In this document: in pieces, positions 55,465 to 64,000 of the stretch
How the letters are laid out: every line of letters begins with the position of its first letter
Numbering within the stretch: position 1 is the first letter of the stretch
Source of the DNA: Robbsia andropogonis
Lineage (GTDB): Bacteria > Pseudomonadota > Gammaproteobacteria > Burkholderiales > Burkholderiaceae
NCBI RefSeq assembly: GCF_000970345.1
Contig: NZ_LAQU01000001.1
Location: 372,001 to 436,000, forward strand
Reading direction: 5' to 3'
DNA length: 64,000 bases
Position numbers and translations under genes: made by a program
Notes under the pieces: model-generated
Database searches by the model: none
What the model was told of the DNA's origin: nothing
The model's input: only the letters and a program-made list of their open reading frames with translations

Positions 55465-57024
55465 TCACTTCGCCGGCCGCGTCAATGACGCCCATTGACG
55501 TCCATCGCGGGCAAGCAGTTCGTCAGACGCACTCGGCCCCTCGGACCCGGCGGCGTACAATTGCGGACCGCTCTTGTCGGTCGCCCACGCTTTGATGGCC
55601 GGATCCACGACCCGCCATGCCGCCTCGATATTGTCGGCGCGCTGGAACAGCGTGGCGTCCCCGCACAGGCAGTCATATAGCAATGTCTCGTAGCCCACGT
55701 TTGGTGTTTCGCTGAATGCGTCTTCGTAGCGGAACTTCATTTCCACACCCGCGAGATCCATTTTCTGGCCGGGTACCTTTGCACTGATGTTCAATGTCAA
55801 CCCCTGCACCGGCTGAATGTTCAGGACGAGGTCATTCGGCGTCAACGCCTCTACCGGCTCATCCTGGAACATCGCGTAGGGAGCGGACTTGAAGCGCACG
55901 ACGACCTCCGTGCGCCGACCCAGCATCGACTTCCCGGTACGCATGTAAAACGGCACGCCGGACCAACGCCAGTTATCGATCTCCAGTTTCAACGCAACGT
56001 AGGTCTCGGTATTGCTGTCTGGTGCGACGCCCTGACTTTCACGATAAGCCTTCACGGGACGGCCATCGACGGTGCCAGAGGCATACTGTCCTCGCACCGC
56101 ATTTTCCGGTGTCACCGGACGAATCGCCTCGAACAGTTGCTCCTTTGCGTTACGCACGGTCTCCGCCGAGAACGAATTCGGCGGCTCCATGGCTACCATC
56201 GCCAACAATTGGAACAGATGGTTCGGCACCATGTCGCGCAGCGCGCCGGTGGGTTCGTAGAATGCACCACGCCCCTCCACACCCACCGTTTCCGCGGCGG
56301 TGATCTGAACATGATCAATATACTGACCACGCCACAGCGGCTCGAACATACCGTTCGCAAAACGGAGCGCGAGGATGTTCTGTACCGTCTCTTTACCGAG
56401 AAAATGGTCGATTCGATAAACCTGATGCTCATCAAGTACGCCGAGGATCTTCGTATTCAACTCGCGGGCGCTGGCCAAGTCCGAACCAAACGGCTTTTCG
56501 ATCACAACGCGACGGAACGCGCCCGCGCTTTCCCGGGTCAGTCCAACCTTGCCAAGGTTTTCCACGACCGTCGAGAAAAAGCGTGAGGCCACGGCGAGGT
56601 AGAACACAGCGTTGCCGTCTATCTGCTCACCCAGTTTCCGCAATGCGTCCAGATCCGTGAAATCGGCCTGCAGATAGTGCAGGCGGTTCGACAGATCTCC
56701 CCACAGCGCGGCATCGATCCGCGGCGTGTAGAACTCGGCGTTCGGGTCTTTCGTGAAGGTTTGCATCGTCTGGCCAAGTTCTTCGCGCCATGACGCATCG
56801 CTCCCAGGCACGCGATCCACGCCGATCACCTTGAACCCTTTGTCCAGCGCATTGCTGCCAATCAGGTTGTACAGCGCGGGCGTCAACAACCGCTTCGTCA
56901 GGTCGCCGTGAGCGCCAAAGATGACGAGCGTGCAGGGTGGCGCCGGTTCCAATGCTGCCGGCGCGGGTGGAGCGGACGTGCCGGCGTCGCGCCGCGGAGA
57001 TGTGACGTTATTGATTGAACCCAT
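55465..57024 (-). CDS. zwf: Glucose-6-phosphate 1-dehydrogenase
   Basis: A 519-residue NADP-dependent enzyme making 6-phosphogluconolactone from glucose 6-phosphate, the entry to the pentose-phosphate and Entner-Doudoroff routes. The cofactor motif is FGAHGDLTKR (around 36-45), the substrate motif is VIEKPFGSDL, and the active-site signature is RIDHFLGKE. AGAAGGAG before the ATG at 57024 fixes the start and rules out the longer frame. No pgl or edd/eda lies next to it. Its 3' end faces treF. Confidence 0.95.
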   Translation of the reverse strand: MGSINNVTSPRRDAGTSAPPAPAALEPAPPCTLVIFGAHGDLTKRLLTPALYNLIGSNALDKGFKVIGVDRVPGSDASWREELGQTMQTFTKDPNAEFYTPRIDAALWGDLSNRLHYLQADFTDLDALRKLGEQIDGNAVFYLAVASRFFSTVVENLGKVGLTRESAGAFRRVVIEKPFGSDLASARELNTKILGVLDEHQVYRIDHFLGKETVQNILALRFANGMFEPLWRGQYIDHVQITAAETVGVEGRGAFYEPTGALRDMVPNHLFQLLAMVAMEPPNSFSAETVRNAKEQLFEAIRPVTPENAVRGQYASGTVDGRPVKAYRESQGVAPDSNTETYVALKLEIDNWRWSGVPFYMRTGKSMLGRRTEVVVRFKSAPYAMFQDEPVEALTPNDLVLNIQPVQGLTLNISAKVPGQKMDLAGVEMKFRYEDAFSETPNVGYETLLYDCLCGDATLFQRADNIEAAWRVVDPAIKAWATDKSGPQLYAAGSEGPSASDELLARDGRQWASLTRPAK

Positions 57025-57211
57025 CAAAGACACTCCTTCTTTGAAAACCTGCTTGCCAGGACGGCGCAGCAATATCAATGCACTTTTCAGCATACTGCAG
57101 CCAATGGATGTTGGCGGACTGTAGGGAAAGCCGGTAGCATCGTCACCGTACACCACGCGCCTGCCTGCGCGTGCCATCATCCTGCGTTCTTATTCCACTC
57201 CTGTTCGAACC

Positions 57212-57904
57212 ATGTCGCCCAAGCCGCTTGGCATCCTGATGCTGGACACGCAGTTCCCTCGCCCACTGGGCGATGTGGGCAATCCCGCAAGTTATCGCTA
57301 TCCCGTGATACTGCGGCGCGTGGAACACGCCACGCCCGCGCGGGTTGTTCATGACCGTGCCGTCGGCCTCGTCGATCATTTTTGCAGCGCCGCGCGCGCC
57401 CTTCAAGACGCAGGATGCCGCGCGATCATTACGAGCTGCGGATTCCTGGCGCTGCATCAACAACGGCTGGCGGACGCGGTAAGCATTCCCATGGGCACGT
57501 CGGCATTGCTGCTGGTGCCGATGCTGCGAACGCTGCTTGGCGCGCATGTGTCGGTAGGCATCTTGACAGCGTCCGCCACATCATTGAGTGCGGATCATCT
57601 GCGCGCCGTCGGCGTCGATCCAACCACCCCCATGCAAGGCATTGCACCGGATAGCGAATTCGCCCGTGTCATCATCGGTAATCAAGCGACGGGAAATATG
57701 GACGACGTCGCCCGCGATGTGGTGGCGGGGGCGCAAGCACTGATGGAAAAAGCGCCGCATATTGGCGCGATCCTGCTCGAATGTACGAATATGGGACCTT
57801 ACCGGGATCGTATCGAGAAGGTATGCGGATGCCCAGTGTTCGACCTGATTGATCTGGCAAACTTGCTGATGCTATCCACGCTGGGCGGAATGCCGCCGCG
57901 CTGA
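57212..57904 (+). CDS. Aspartate/glutamate racemase-family protein
   Basis: A 230-residue Asp/Glu racemase superfamily member. The paired catalytic cysteines appear in ITSCGFLAL and LLECTNMGPY. GILMLDTQFPRPLGDVGN is typical of a subgroup whose substrates are not established (hydantoins, arylmalonates and amino acids are handled by relatives). It diverges from zwf with about 190 bases between. No obvious pathway partner is adjacent. Confidence 0.78.
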   Translation: MSPKPLGILMLDTQFPRPLGDVGNPASYRYPVILRRVEHATPARVVHDRAVGLVDHFCSAARALQDAGCRAIITSCGFLALHQQRLADAVSIPMGTSALLLVPMLRTLLGAHVSVGILTASATSLSADHLRAVGVDPTTPMQGIAPDSEFARVIIGNQATGNMDDVARDVVAGAQALMEKAPHIGAILLECTNMGPYRDRIEKVCGCPVFDLIDLANLLMLSTLGGMPPR

Positions 57905-58302
57905 ATAGGCAACTACTCATTCGGCAATGGCTGGGGTAGATCGACGCGCGCCACGCCGCCGGCATTTTGAAGTGCGGGCGGCATATTTTTTTGAGATGCA
58001 TCGGGCATGTGGTATCGGTAGGCATTGTCCCGTTTTTGCATGCCGTTGCGCTGTTTTGATATCAGTTGAATAGTTCAGCAGGCCAAGATGCGTAGTGGTT
58101 CACAATGTCAACATTTTAAGGGTTAACCCCTAAAATCCAACGGTACATACGACGCGTGCACGTAGTGATGGACGGTGTGGCGAAAACCGTTTGATGGTGA
58201 TCGGCAGCAGTTGTAAATACACGCCACTCATGGACGATTTTCTGTTGCGAATCAATCTTCTTGGCGGTAGTCTACTTTTTTAGTCGTGTGGTGGAATGCG
58301 AG
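57905..58302. other. Gene-free stretch with a long palindrome
   Basis: About 400 A+T-leaning bases between the racemase-like gene and a small unknown gene. Its main feature is the 24-bp palindrome at 58113-58136. A leftward ORF overlapping 57672-58025 has no support. Confidence 0.45.
58113..58136. repeat. 24-bp palindrome sharing a core with the 45.6-kb motif
   Basis: Arms ATTTTAAGGGTT and AACCCCTAAAAT pair at 11 of 12 positions. The core AAGGGTT[TA]ACCCCT also occurs at 45587-45600. It is 166 bases before the most likely start of the next gene and about 210 after the previous stop. Operator, bidirectional terminator or replication-linked site are all possible. Confidence 0.6.
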
Positions 58303-58767
58303 ATGAACCTGCAATTGGCAAGTGCGTGGCTGCAATACACGAAGGTCCGTTTTACCGATATCCATGAATTCGCGGCACGCTGCCGGATTGGCGCGCGCGA
58401 CGCGGGACGCGAGTCCGCGGCGCTGTTGTTGCTGGCTGCGAAAGCCGAGACATTCACAGATCGCTATTCCGGCATTCCCGCCTCTGATACGGTGGTCGAC
58501 GCATTCGCCACATCATTGCTGCGTGATGCAACATCGATGCGCGATGGAAGTACCCTGGGCGACCAGGCGCTGATAGATGCCATGTCCGCTGCCGCGGCAA
58601 CGGATACTGATCGTATCGAGGACGTGATGCCTGGCACACCCACGCCTGGCGCCGTGCCCCTGGCATGCGATGAAAAGCATATTGTCGCGCATGCTGCATC
58701 CGCCGCGCGCAATCACACGAACAGCCATTTCCTCGATGTCGATCGCATCGACCACGCGTTGATGTGA
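58303..58767 (+). CDS. Hypothetical protein
   Basis: A 154-residue protein (168 from the longer frame beginning at 58261) of no recognised family. It is mostly helical by composition, Ala/Asp/Thr-rich, with no signal peptide or membrane span. Codon use resembles the neighbours and GTGGAATGCGAG lies before the ATG at 58303. The A+T-rich leader and palindrome upstream suggest it is expressed and regulated. It may be a lineage-specific protein. Confidence 0.5.
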   Translation: MNLQLASAWLQYTKVRFTDIHEFAARCRIGARDAGRESAALLLLAAKAETFTDRYSGIPASDTVVDAFATSLLRDATSMRDGSTLGDQALIDAMSAAAATDTDRIEDVMPGTPTPGAVPLACDEKHIVAHAASAARNHTNSHFLDVDRIDHALM

Positions 58768-58898
58768 TCTCACGCGGGCGCAGCGCCCGCGACTGCCGTG
58801 CGTGTGCCGTGCGCCACGTACGGCATGTCAGGCTCGACAGTAAATTATGAGACGCGTATCTTTCCGCTCGTCTCAGCCTACTGTCGATTTTTGCCCTG

Positions 58899-60137
58899 AT
58901 GATCCGCTCCTCTGTAACACTTTCCCATGACGAGGTGACTCCTTACGCACGTCGCGCGTTATTTGGCGCCGCCGCCGGTTATGCGATGGATGGCTTCGAC
59001 CTTCTCATTTTGGGATTCATGTTGCCCGCCATCGGTTCGGCTTTGCACCTGACCGCAGGCCAAACAGGTGCGATCGTAACCTGGACGCTGATCGGTTCGG
59101 TCATCGGCGGCATGCTTTTCGGCGCGCTGAGCGACCGCTTCGGCCGGGCGCGCGTGCTGACATGGACTATCTTCCTGTTCGCGATCTTCACAGGCTTGTG
59201 TGCGTTTGCGCACAGCTACGGCGAGTTGCTGGTCTACCGAACCATCGCCGGACTGGGCCTGGGAGGGGAATTCGGGATAGGAATGGCGCTGGTCGCCGAA
59301 TGTTGGCCCGCCAGCAAGCGCGCCCGCGCATCGGCTTACGTCGGGCTGGGCTGGCAGGGGGGCGTGCTCGCCGCGGCGCTGCTGACCCCGTTGCTGCTAC
59401 CGCTGATCGGCTGGCGTGGCATGTTCGTCGTCGGCGTCCTGCCGGCATTAGCGGCATGGCTCATGCGTAAAACGTTGCACGAGCCGGAGGCATTTGTCGA
59501 CGCCAGACGAAGCCCCGGTGCCCCACTCGCATGGGGCGCGACCTTCGGACTGTTATTCGCCGATGCCCGCACCACAAAACTGAGCGTCGGTTGCCTGATA
59601 CTGTGCTCGGTCCAGAATTTCGGCTATTACGGGATATCGATCTGGCTGCCCAGCTATTTGTCGAAAACGCTTGGCCTGTCGCTGATGAAGTCAGGATTGT
59701 GGACCTCGGCTACCGTCGTTGGCATGATGGCCGGCATCTGGGTCTTCGGACAATTGGCCGATCGCATCGGTCGCCGCCCGAGCTTTTTGCTGTTCCAGGC
59801 AGGCGCGGCGATCATGGTCTGCGTCTACGCGACCCTGAGTGCGCCCGGCGCCATCCTGTGCGCCGGCATCGTCATGGGCGCCTTTGTAAATGGCATGCTT
59901 GGCGGCTACGGCGCGCTGATGTCGGAAGGCTATCCGACAATCGCACGCGCGACTGCGCAAAACGTCCTGTGGAATGCCGGACGTGCGGTAGGCGGCTTTG
60001 GACCGCTGGTCATCGGTGCCATTGCCAGCGCCTACTCCTTTCAGACGGCCATTGCCATGCTGGCCGCCATTTATGTGCTCGACATGTTGGCAACTTGGTT
60101 TCTCGTGCCAGAAATGAAGGGCCAGTCATTGCAGTGA
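58899..60137 (+). CDS. MFS transporter, aromatic-acid:proton-symporter type
   Basis: A 412-residue 12-span permease. GYAMDGFDLLILGFMLPAIG in span 1 carries the DGFD motif of the AAHS group, and GALSDRFGRARVL and GQLADRIGRRPSF are the two MFS loop motifs. GLGLGGEFGIGMALVAE is the span 4 signature. Likely substrates are small carboxylic or aromatic acids. No catabolic genes adjoin it, so the cargo is not known. It ends 31 bases before the convergent OmpA-like lipoprotein gene. Confidence 0.87.
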   Translation: MIRSSVTLSHDEVTPYARRALFGAAAGYAMDGFDLLILGFMLPAIGSALHLTAGQTGAIVTWTLIGSVIGGMLFGALSDRFGRARVLTWTIFLFAIFTGLCAFAHSYGELLVYRTIAGLGLGGEFGIGMALVAECWPASKRARASAYVGLGWQGGVLAAALLTPLLLPLIGWRGMFVVGVLPALAAWLMRKTLHEPEAFVDARRSPGAPLAWGATFGLLFADARTTKLSVGCLILCSVQNFGYYGISIWLPSYLSKTLGLSLMKSGLWTSATVVGMMAGIWVFGQLADRIGRRPSFLLFQAGAAIMVCVYATLSAPGAILCAGIVMGAFVNGMLGGYGALMSEGYPTIARATAQNVLWNAGRAVGGFGPLVIGAIASAYSFQTAIAMLAAIYVLDMLATWFLVPEMKGQSLQ

Positions 60138-60168
60138 TGCATGCCTGAGGTGGCAATTCCGCACACCG

Positions 60169-61353
60169 TCACGCGTCTTGAACCGTCAGGATGACGTCAA
60201 CACGTCGCTCCGAGAACGCATCGCGCCCGATGGCTTCCGTCGTATCAAACCGGCTACGAATGCTCAACTTCGAGGGATCGATACCGCGCGCCACCAACCG
60301 ATCACGAACCGCCCGAGCCCGCTCCAACGTCAGGGCGCGGTTATACTCTGCCGTGCCACTATTGTCCGCATGACCGCACAACACCGCATGTGCCGCCTGC
60401 TTGTTCTTCAATGCATTGACAATGACATCGATAAGCGGTGCTGTTTCCGGTGATAGCGTGCTTTTGCCATGCAGGAACGGGATTGATATCGTTTCCGGCG
60501 TACGTTGTTCCGCGCCATTGCGCGTTGCCGACGACGTGTCTGGCGCACGCTCCCCGCGCGGATCCTCGCCACGCGAATCGCGAGGCCCGCTAGCGACCTG
60601 GGCCGCATGCGCCGCCGCATCAGACGGGGAGCGGGTGACACGCGCCTGCGTGTCTGACGCGACACCAGGAACGCGCGCCGTGGCATCCGAGGACGCTCCG
60701 CTCATATGCGTTGCCGCGTGCGGCGCACCGGCCACATGCGCCGCAACATCCGACGCGCCGCCAGTCACGCGGGCCGCGGCATCTGAAGAGGCCCCGGCCA
60801 CGTGCGCCCCGACAGCAGACGACGCGGCAGCGGCACGCGTGGCCGCATCTCGTGCGGTGGTGGCCGCATCCTGGGCGCGCGCAGCGGCATCCGATGCGGT
60901 GGCGGCACCTTGTTGTTGCGCCATCTCGCCCGATTTGCCACCACTGGCCCGTGCATCTTCGTCACGCAGCTTGATACCAATGCGGCCAAGCATGGCAGCC
61001 CCCCCGTCCGTCAGCGATGCGACCCCTTTTGCCGCCTTGTCGAGTACCTCGGTGCCACGATCGCCCATCGCCTGCATCCCGAGCGGGTCTGCTCCGCTCG
61101 CGGGAGCAGAGGCCTTATGGTCAGCCGACCCTTTCCCGTCGGCGGCACTGGCATTCGATGCCGGACTGGCGGAAGATGCGGGACCGGTTGCCTGCTTCTC
61201 ACCGCATGCCGTCAGACCAAAGACAATGCAAACCATCATCGGCCACACGGGACCCAAGACAGTCCGTGCCGCCCCGCACCCATGCGCTGGATCACGAAGC
61301 ATTCTCGAAAAAGGCGTATCAACTTTACGGCATGGCGTCATATCAGTATGCAT
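60169..61353 (-). CDS. OmpA-domain lipoprotein with alanine-rich repeats
   Basis: A 394-residue protein. A long N-terminus ends in a signal segment with lipobox FGLTAC (C50). Then comes an Ala/Ser-rich linker; residues about 145-255 form degenerate repeats of 10-12 residues around ASSDAAARV, GASDVAAHVAG and VASDTQARV. The C-terminal OmpA peptidoglycan-binding domain (about 283-394) has LCGHADNSGTAEYNRALTLE and SERRVDVIL. It should tether the outer membrane to the wall, with the repeats as a spacer. AAGGAA before the ATG at 61353 supports the start; an ATG four codons later is possible. Confidence 0.83.
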   Translation of the reverse strand: MHTDMTPCRKVDTPFSRMLRDPAHGCGAARTVLGPVWPMMVCIVFGLTACGEKQATGPASSASPASNASAADGKGSADHKASAPASGADPLGMQAMGDRGTEVLDKAAKGVASLTDGGAAMLGRIGIKLRDEDARASGGKSGEMAQQQGAATASDAAARAQDAATTARDAATRAAAASSAVGAHVAGASSDAAARVTGGASDVAAHVAGAPHAATHMSGASSDATARVPGVASDTQARVTRSPSDAAAHAAQVASGPRDSRGEDPRGERAPDTSSATRNGAEQRTPETISIPFLHGKSTLSPETAPLIDVIVNALKNKQAAHAVLCGHADNSGTAEYNRALTLERARAVRDRLVARGIDPSKLSIRSRFDTTEAIGRDAFSERRVDVILTVQDA

Positions 61354-61633
61354 TTCGTATTCCTTATATATATATTGAAATCGCGATAGCAAAAAGTTGC
61401 TCGCAATAATATTGCGTCGCCACGCATTGCATGTTTGGCGATTGAAGTCCCAGCCATTGCAATGTTGCAGGGTTGTTACTGCAAACACCGGACGGCGGAT
61501 GGTGTGCTATTAATACTGTGCATGGTGCACCTGGAAACTGGCAATGTTGGTTGTCAGCACCCTCCAATTTCGGGTCATGCAATAATGTTTCGGAAAACAA
61601 TGGGCTCACCGCCCAATCAGGAGACGACATACC

Positions 61634-62887
61634 ATGCCGGATTTTCGCGCCCCGCCCTTTCTACGTGCCCACATCAGAGATACGTTAGGGTTCTATGCAC
61701 CGCACGGATACGACGCTTCCGGCGGTTTCCACCATGCGTTTCGAGACGACCGGACCGTTTTCGACGCGGAGACACGGCATCTCGTGAGCAGTTGCCGGTT
61801 CGTCTTCAATTACGCGACCGCATATCGCGCATTTGGCGACAAAGCGGATCAGGCCCGTGCACTACATGCAATGCGCTTCGTCCGCGATGTACACCGGGAC
61901 CCCGTGCGTGGCGGGTATGATTGGACGATGAAGTGGCGCCCGGGAACAAGCGGCGCGCAGCCGATGAAAACGGAGGTCGATGCGACCCGTCATGCATATG
62001 GGCATGCGTTTGTTTTGCTTGCATACGCCCATGCTTCACTCGCCGGCATTCAAGAAGCCACGCCGTTGATTGCTGAAACGTACGCACTGGTCAATACCCA
62101 TTTCTGGGATTCCACGCACCAGCTCTATGCCGACGAGGCCGACGGTGATTGGCATCTGCAGCCCTATCGCGGCCAGAACGCGAACATGCATATGACCGAA
62201 GCGCTGATGGCCGCCTACGATGCCACGAAGGAACGGCACTATCTGATCCGCGCCCTGTTACTTGCGGAAAATATTTGCATTCGCCAAGCCGCGTTAACGA
62301 ATGATCTGATCTGGGAACATTTCGATAGTGACTGGCATGTCGACTGGGAATACAACAAGAACGATCCGGCGAACCTTTTCCGTCCGTGGGGTTTCCAGTT
62401 AGGGCATCAGGTCGAATGGACGAAGATATTGTTACAACTGGAACGTCGCGTTAATGCGATACCCGAGTTGACACCGCAAACCATGTGGATGCTGCCACGG
62501 GCACGTGAACTGTATGACGCTGCCATGGTCCCCGGCTGGGATACGCAACACGGTGGCATCCTGTTCGGCATGGCACCTGATGGGACGATCTGCGACAACG
62601 ATAAATACTTCTGGGTCCAGGCCGAGGCATTCGCGGCAGCGGCACGTCTGGCACGCCGCACAGGCGAGCAGCGTTATTGGGATGATTATGACCGCCTCTG
62701 GGCGTATTGCTGGGAGCATTTCATCGATCACACCTATGGTGCGTGGTATCGCATCTTGCGACGTGACAACACAAAATACAGCGACGAAAAAAGCCCGCCG
62801 GGCAAGACCGACTATCACACGATGGGGGCTTGCCACGATGTGCTCGCCGCGCTGGACGAGGTGAGTGTCCAGGCCCGTAACGAGTGA
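61634..62887 (+). CDS. AGE-family sugar epimerase/isomerase
   Basis: A 417-residue alpha/alpha-barrel enzyme of the N-acylglucosamine 2-epimerase family, which includes mannose isomerase, YihS and cellobiose epimerase. Family residues: RFVFNYATAYRAFGD, YGHAFVLLAYA, NANMHMTEALMAAYDAT, GHQVEWTKILLQLER, and the C-terminal DYHTMGACHDVL, with histidines at the expected catalytic places. Mannose/fructose isomerisation is the best guess from the soluble, non-acylated-type sequence. GGAGA lies ten bases before the ATG. It stands alone. Confidence 0.85.
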   Translation: MPDFRAPPFLRAHIRDTLGFYAPHGYDASGGFHHAFRDDRTVFDAETRHLVSSCRFVFNYATAYRAFGDKADQARALHAMRFVRDVHRDPVRGGYDWTMKWRPGTSGAQPMKTEVDATRHAYGHAFVLLAYAHASLAGIQEATPLIAETYALVNTHFWDSTHQLYADEADGDWHLQPYRGQNANMHMTEALMAAYDATKERHYLIRALLLAENICIRQAALTNDLIWEHFDSDWHVDWEYNKNDPANLFRPWGFQLGHQVEWTKILLQLERRVNAIPELTPQTMWMLPRARELYDAAMVPGWDTQHGGILFGMAPDGTICDNDKYFWVQAEAFAAAARLARRTGEQRYWDDYDRLWAYCWEHFIDHTYGAWYRILRRDNTKYSDEKSPPGKTDYHTMGACHDVLAALDEVSVQARNE

Positions 62888-63025
62888 GTAGGTCGACCGG
62901 TATGAAAAAGGCGCTTGTTTCGTGTCAGCGCAGCCACCCCGGCCATGCGGGCAGCGGCGAGGCAAGATGCGCCGATAAATCGGGGACAAGGTCGTTGCAC
63001 CTGTCGCCTGCCGGGACAGTGGCCG

Positions 63026-63358
63026 TTATCGCGCGACCGGCTGGAACGCGATGACCGCCATGCCAGCCAGGCTGAGCACGGCGCCAAGCAGGTCGAAACG
63101 CGTCAGCGCGACGCCATCGACGTACCGCAGCCACACCAATGCCATGGCGATATACATCCCGCCATACGCAGCATAGATGCGACCAGAGGCGCTCGGATGG
63201 AGCGTCAACAGCCAGGCAAAGGCCACCAGCGAGACGGCGGCCGGCACCAGCAATGCCGTGCTGCGCCCCTGTTTAAGAACCAGCCAGGGAAGATAGCAAC
63301 CGACAAGCTCGGCCAATGCGGTGATCGCGAAAAGCGCGATGAATCCGATCTGTTTCAT
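63026..63358 (-). CDS. YnfA-family (UPF0060) small membrane protein
   Basis: A 110-residue protein with four membrane spans and the family signatures [37 protein letters not shown] and [17 protein letters not shown]. Members resemble small multidrug resistance transporters, and export of cationic compounds has been reported for the Shigella and E. coli protein. It lies just downstream of the beta-lactamase gene on the same strand. Confidence 0.92.
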   Translation of the reverse strand: MKQIGFIALFAITALAELVGCYLPWLVLKQGRSTALLVPAAVSLVAFAWLLTLHPSASGRIYAAYGGMYIAMALVWLRYVDGVALTRFDLLGAVLSLAGMAVIAFQPVAR

Positions 63359-63423
63359 TTACAAGCCGACAACCCTTGCGATGACAATGACGCCGATGCG
63401 GTGACATCGGCCATCATCGATTA

Positions 63424-64000
63424 TTACTTAACGCCGTTCGAGTCGATCGCTGAAACGATTTTCGCCGCCGCGGCGACGCGCGCCGCAATCGGCACATTCT
63501 TGTTGAACAACATCACAAGACCGATTCGGCGCTGCGGGATAAAAACAAGATAGGCGCCAAAGCCATTCGTGGAACCCGTCTTGTTGATCCAGACCGCCGA
63601 CGCCTCGCGCGTACTGACAGTAACGGATGTAGCCTGCGGCAAGACCCTCGCCGGAAGCGCCGAGGCCAGTGGCGCGCCGCAGCCTTCCTGCAGCGTCGCC
63701 ACCGTCACGGGATAGGGATACTGCTCCCACATCAGGTCCTGTGTAATGACGCCCGCACGCACCCATGGCCGTTGGGTACCCGCGAGTGCCGCCAGCCAAG
63801 CGGCACGTCGGCCGATGGTCTCGGGTAACGCCCCATTCGTCGCGGGTCGATCGGTGATCGTATCAGATACGTGCGGCCCGCGTTTCGTGTCGCGTACGGC
63901 CTGCGTCGCGGCAATCTGCAGATCGAGATAGTGCAGGAGATCTTCCGCGCTCGACTTCACGCCATAAGCCTCGTCTCCCAGCACACCCCGCTGCACGCGG
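63424..64000 (-). CDS. Class C beta-lactamase (AmpC type), C-terminal part only
   Basis: The frame runs off the right edge of the window, so the N-terminal half (signal peptide, SxxK serine) is not visible. The visible 191 residues match the AmpC C-terminus: RGVLGDEAYGVKSSAEDLLHYL, the KTG motif in INKTGSTNGFGAYLVFIP, and LVMLFNKNVPIAARV. The enzyme would hydrolyse cephalosporins in the periplasm. Whether an AmpR regulator lies beyond the edge cannot be told. Confidence 0.85.
   Translation of the reverse strand, partial: RVQRGVLGDEAYGVKSSAEDLLHYLDLQIAATQAVRDTKRGPHVSDTITDRPATNGALPETIGRRAAWLAALAGTQRPWVRAGVITQDLMWEQYPYPVTVATLQEGCGAPLASALPARVLPQATSVTVSTREASAVWINKTGSTNGFGAYLVFIPQRRIGLVMLFNKNVPIAARVAAAAKIVSAIDSNGVK

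Noticed and set aside
57672-58025. 117-codon leftward ORF after the racemase-like gene
   Set aside because: It overlaps the 3' end of the racemase-like gene and has no ribosome site or recognisable domain.

Overview
The window looks like a chromosomal segment of a betaproteobacterium of the family Burkholderiaceae (a Burkholderia, Paraburkholderia or Robbsia relative). The grounds are G+C-rich coding DNA, a type VI secretion (T6SS) locus in the gene order typical of Burkholderia, and many small catabolic operons each with its own regulator. The genus is an inference. I see no rRNA, tRNA, CRISPR array, insertion sequence or prophage.

Layout. 1-2.1 kb: a possible secreted effector with a degenerate metalloprotease-like motif, then a Nudix hydrolase. 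2.1-3.8 kb: ETF-ubiquinone oxidoreductase. 4.1-11.7 kb: a divergent catabolic region. Leftward run a DapA-family lyase/hydratase, a possible permease remnant and an amino-acid-type ABC binding protein. Rightward run a frameshifted LysR regulator and then a CoA-transferase / acyl-CoA dehydrogenase / two MaoC hydratases / small dimeric-barrel operon. 11.7-15.1 kb: a probable Tat-exported alpha/beta hydrolase, a second DapA-family enzyme and its GntR/FCD regulator, with a perfect palindrome between the last two. 15.3-20.9 kb: MscS channel, inositol-phosphatase-like enzyme, TetR regulator, EAL phosphodiesterase and a Cys-rich single-span membrane protein.

21.3-45.5 kb: a T6SS locus in three transcription units. 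Rightward: M15 peptidase (tagX-like), an unknown membrane protein, tssM, tagF and an OmpA-type protein. Leftward: TPR lipoprotein, tssB, tssC, hcp, tssE, tssF, tssG, tssH, tssA. Rightward: tssJ, tssK, tssL. Every core part is present except a VgrG (TssI). tssA carries a +1 frameshift in a run of five C. A stand-alone thiamine-phosphate-synthase-like domain sits between the two convergent halves.

45.5-50.5 kb: a self-contained LacI-regulated operon (ribokinase, ACS-family MFS transporter, third DapA-family enzyme, LacI repressor), headed by two identical 14-bp operators placed on a plausible promoter. 50.8-64 kb: Tat-exported phosphoesterase, GNAT acetyltransferase, cytoplasmic trehalase, glucose-6-phosphate dehydrogenase, Asp/Glu-racemase-like protein, an unknown small protein behind a long palindrome, an MFS transporter, an OmpA-like lipoprotein with alanine-rich repeats, an AGE-family sugar epimerase/isomerase, a YnfA-like membrane protein and the C-terminal part of a class C beta-lactamase cut by the window edge.

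Two single-base frameshifts (LysR gene and tssA) should be checked against reads before either gene is called broken.
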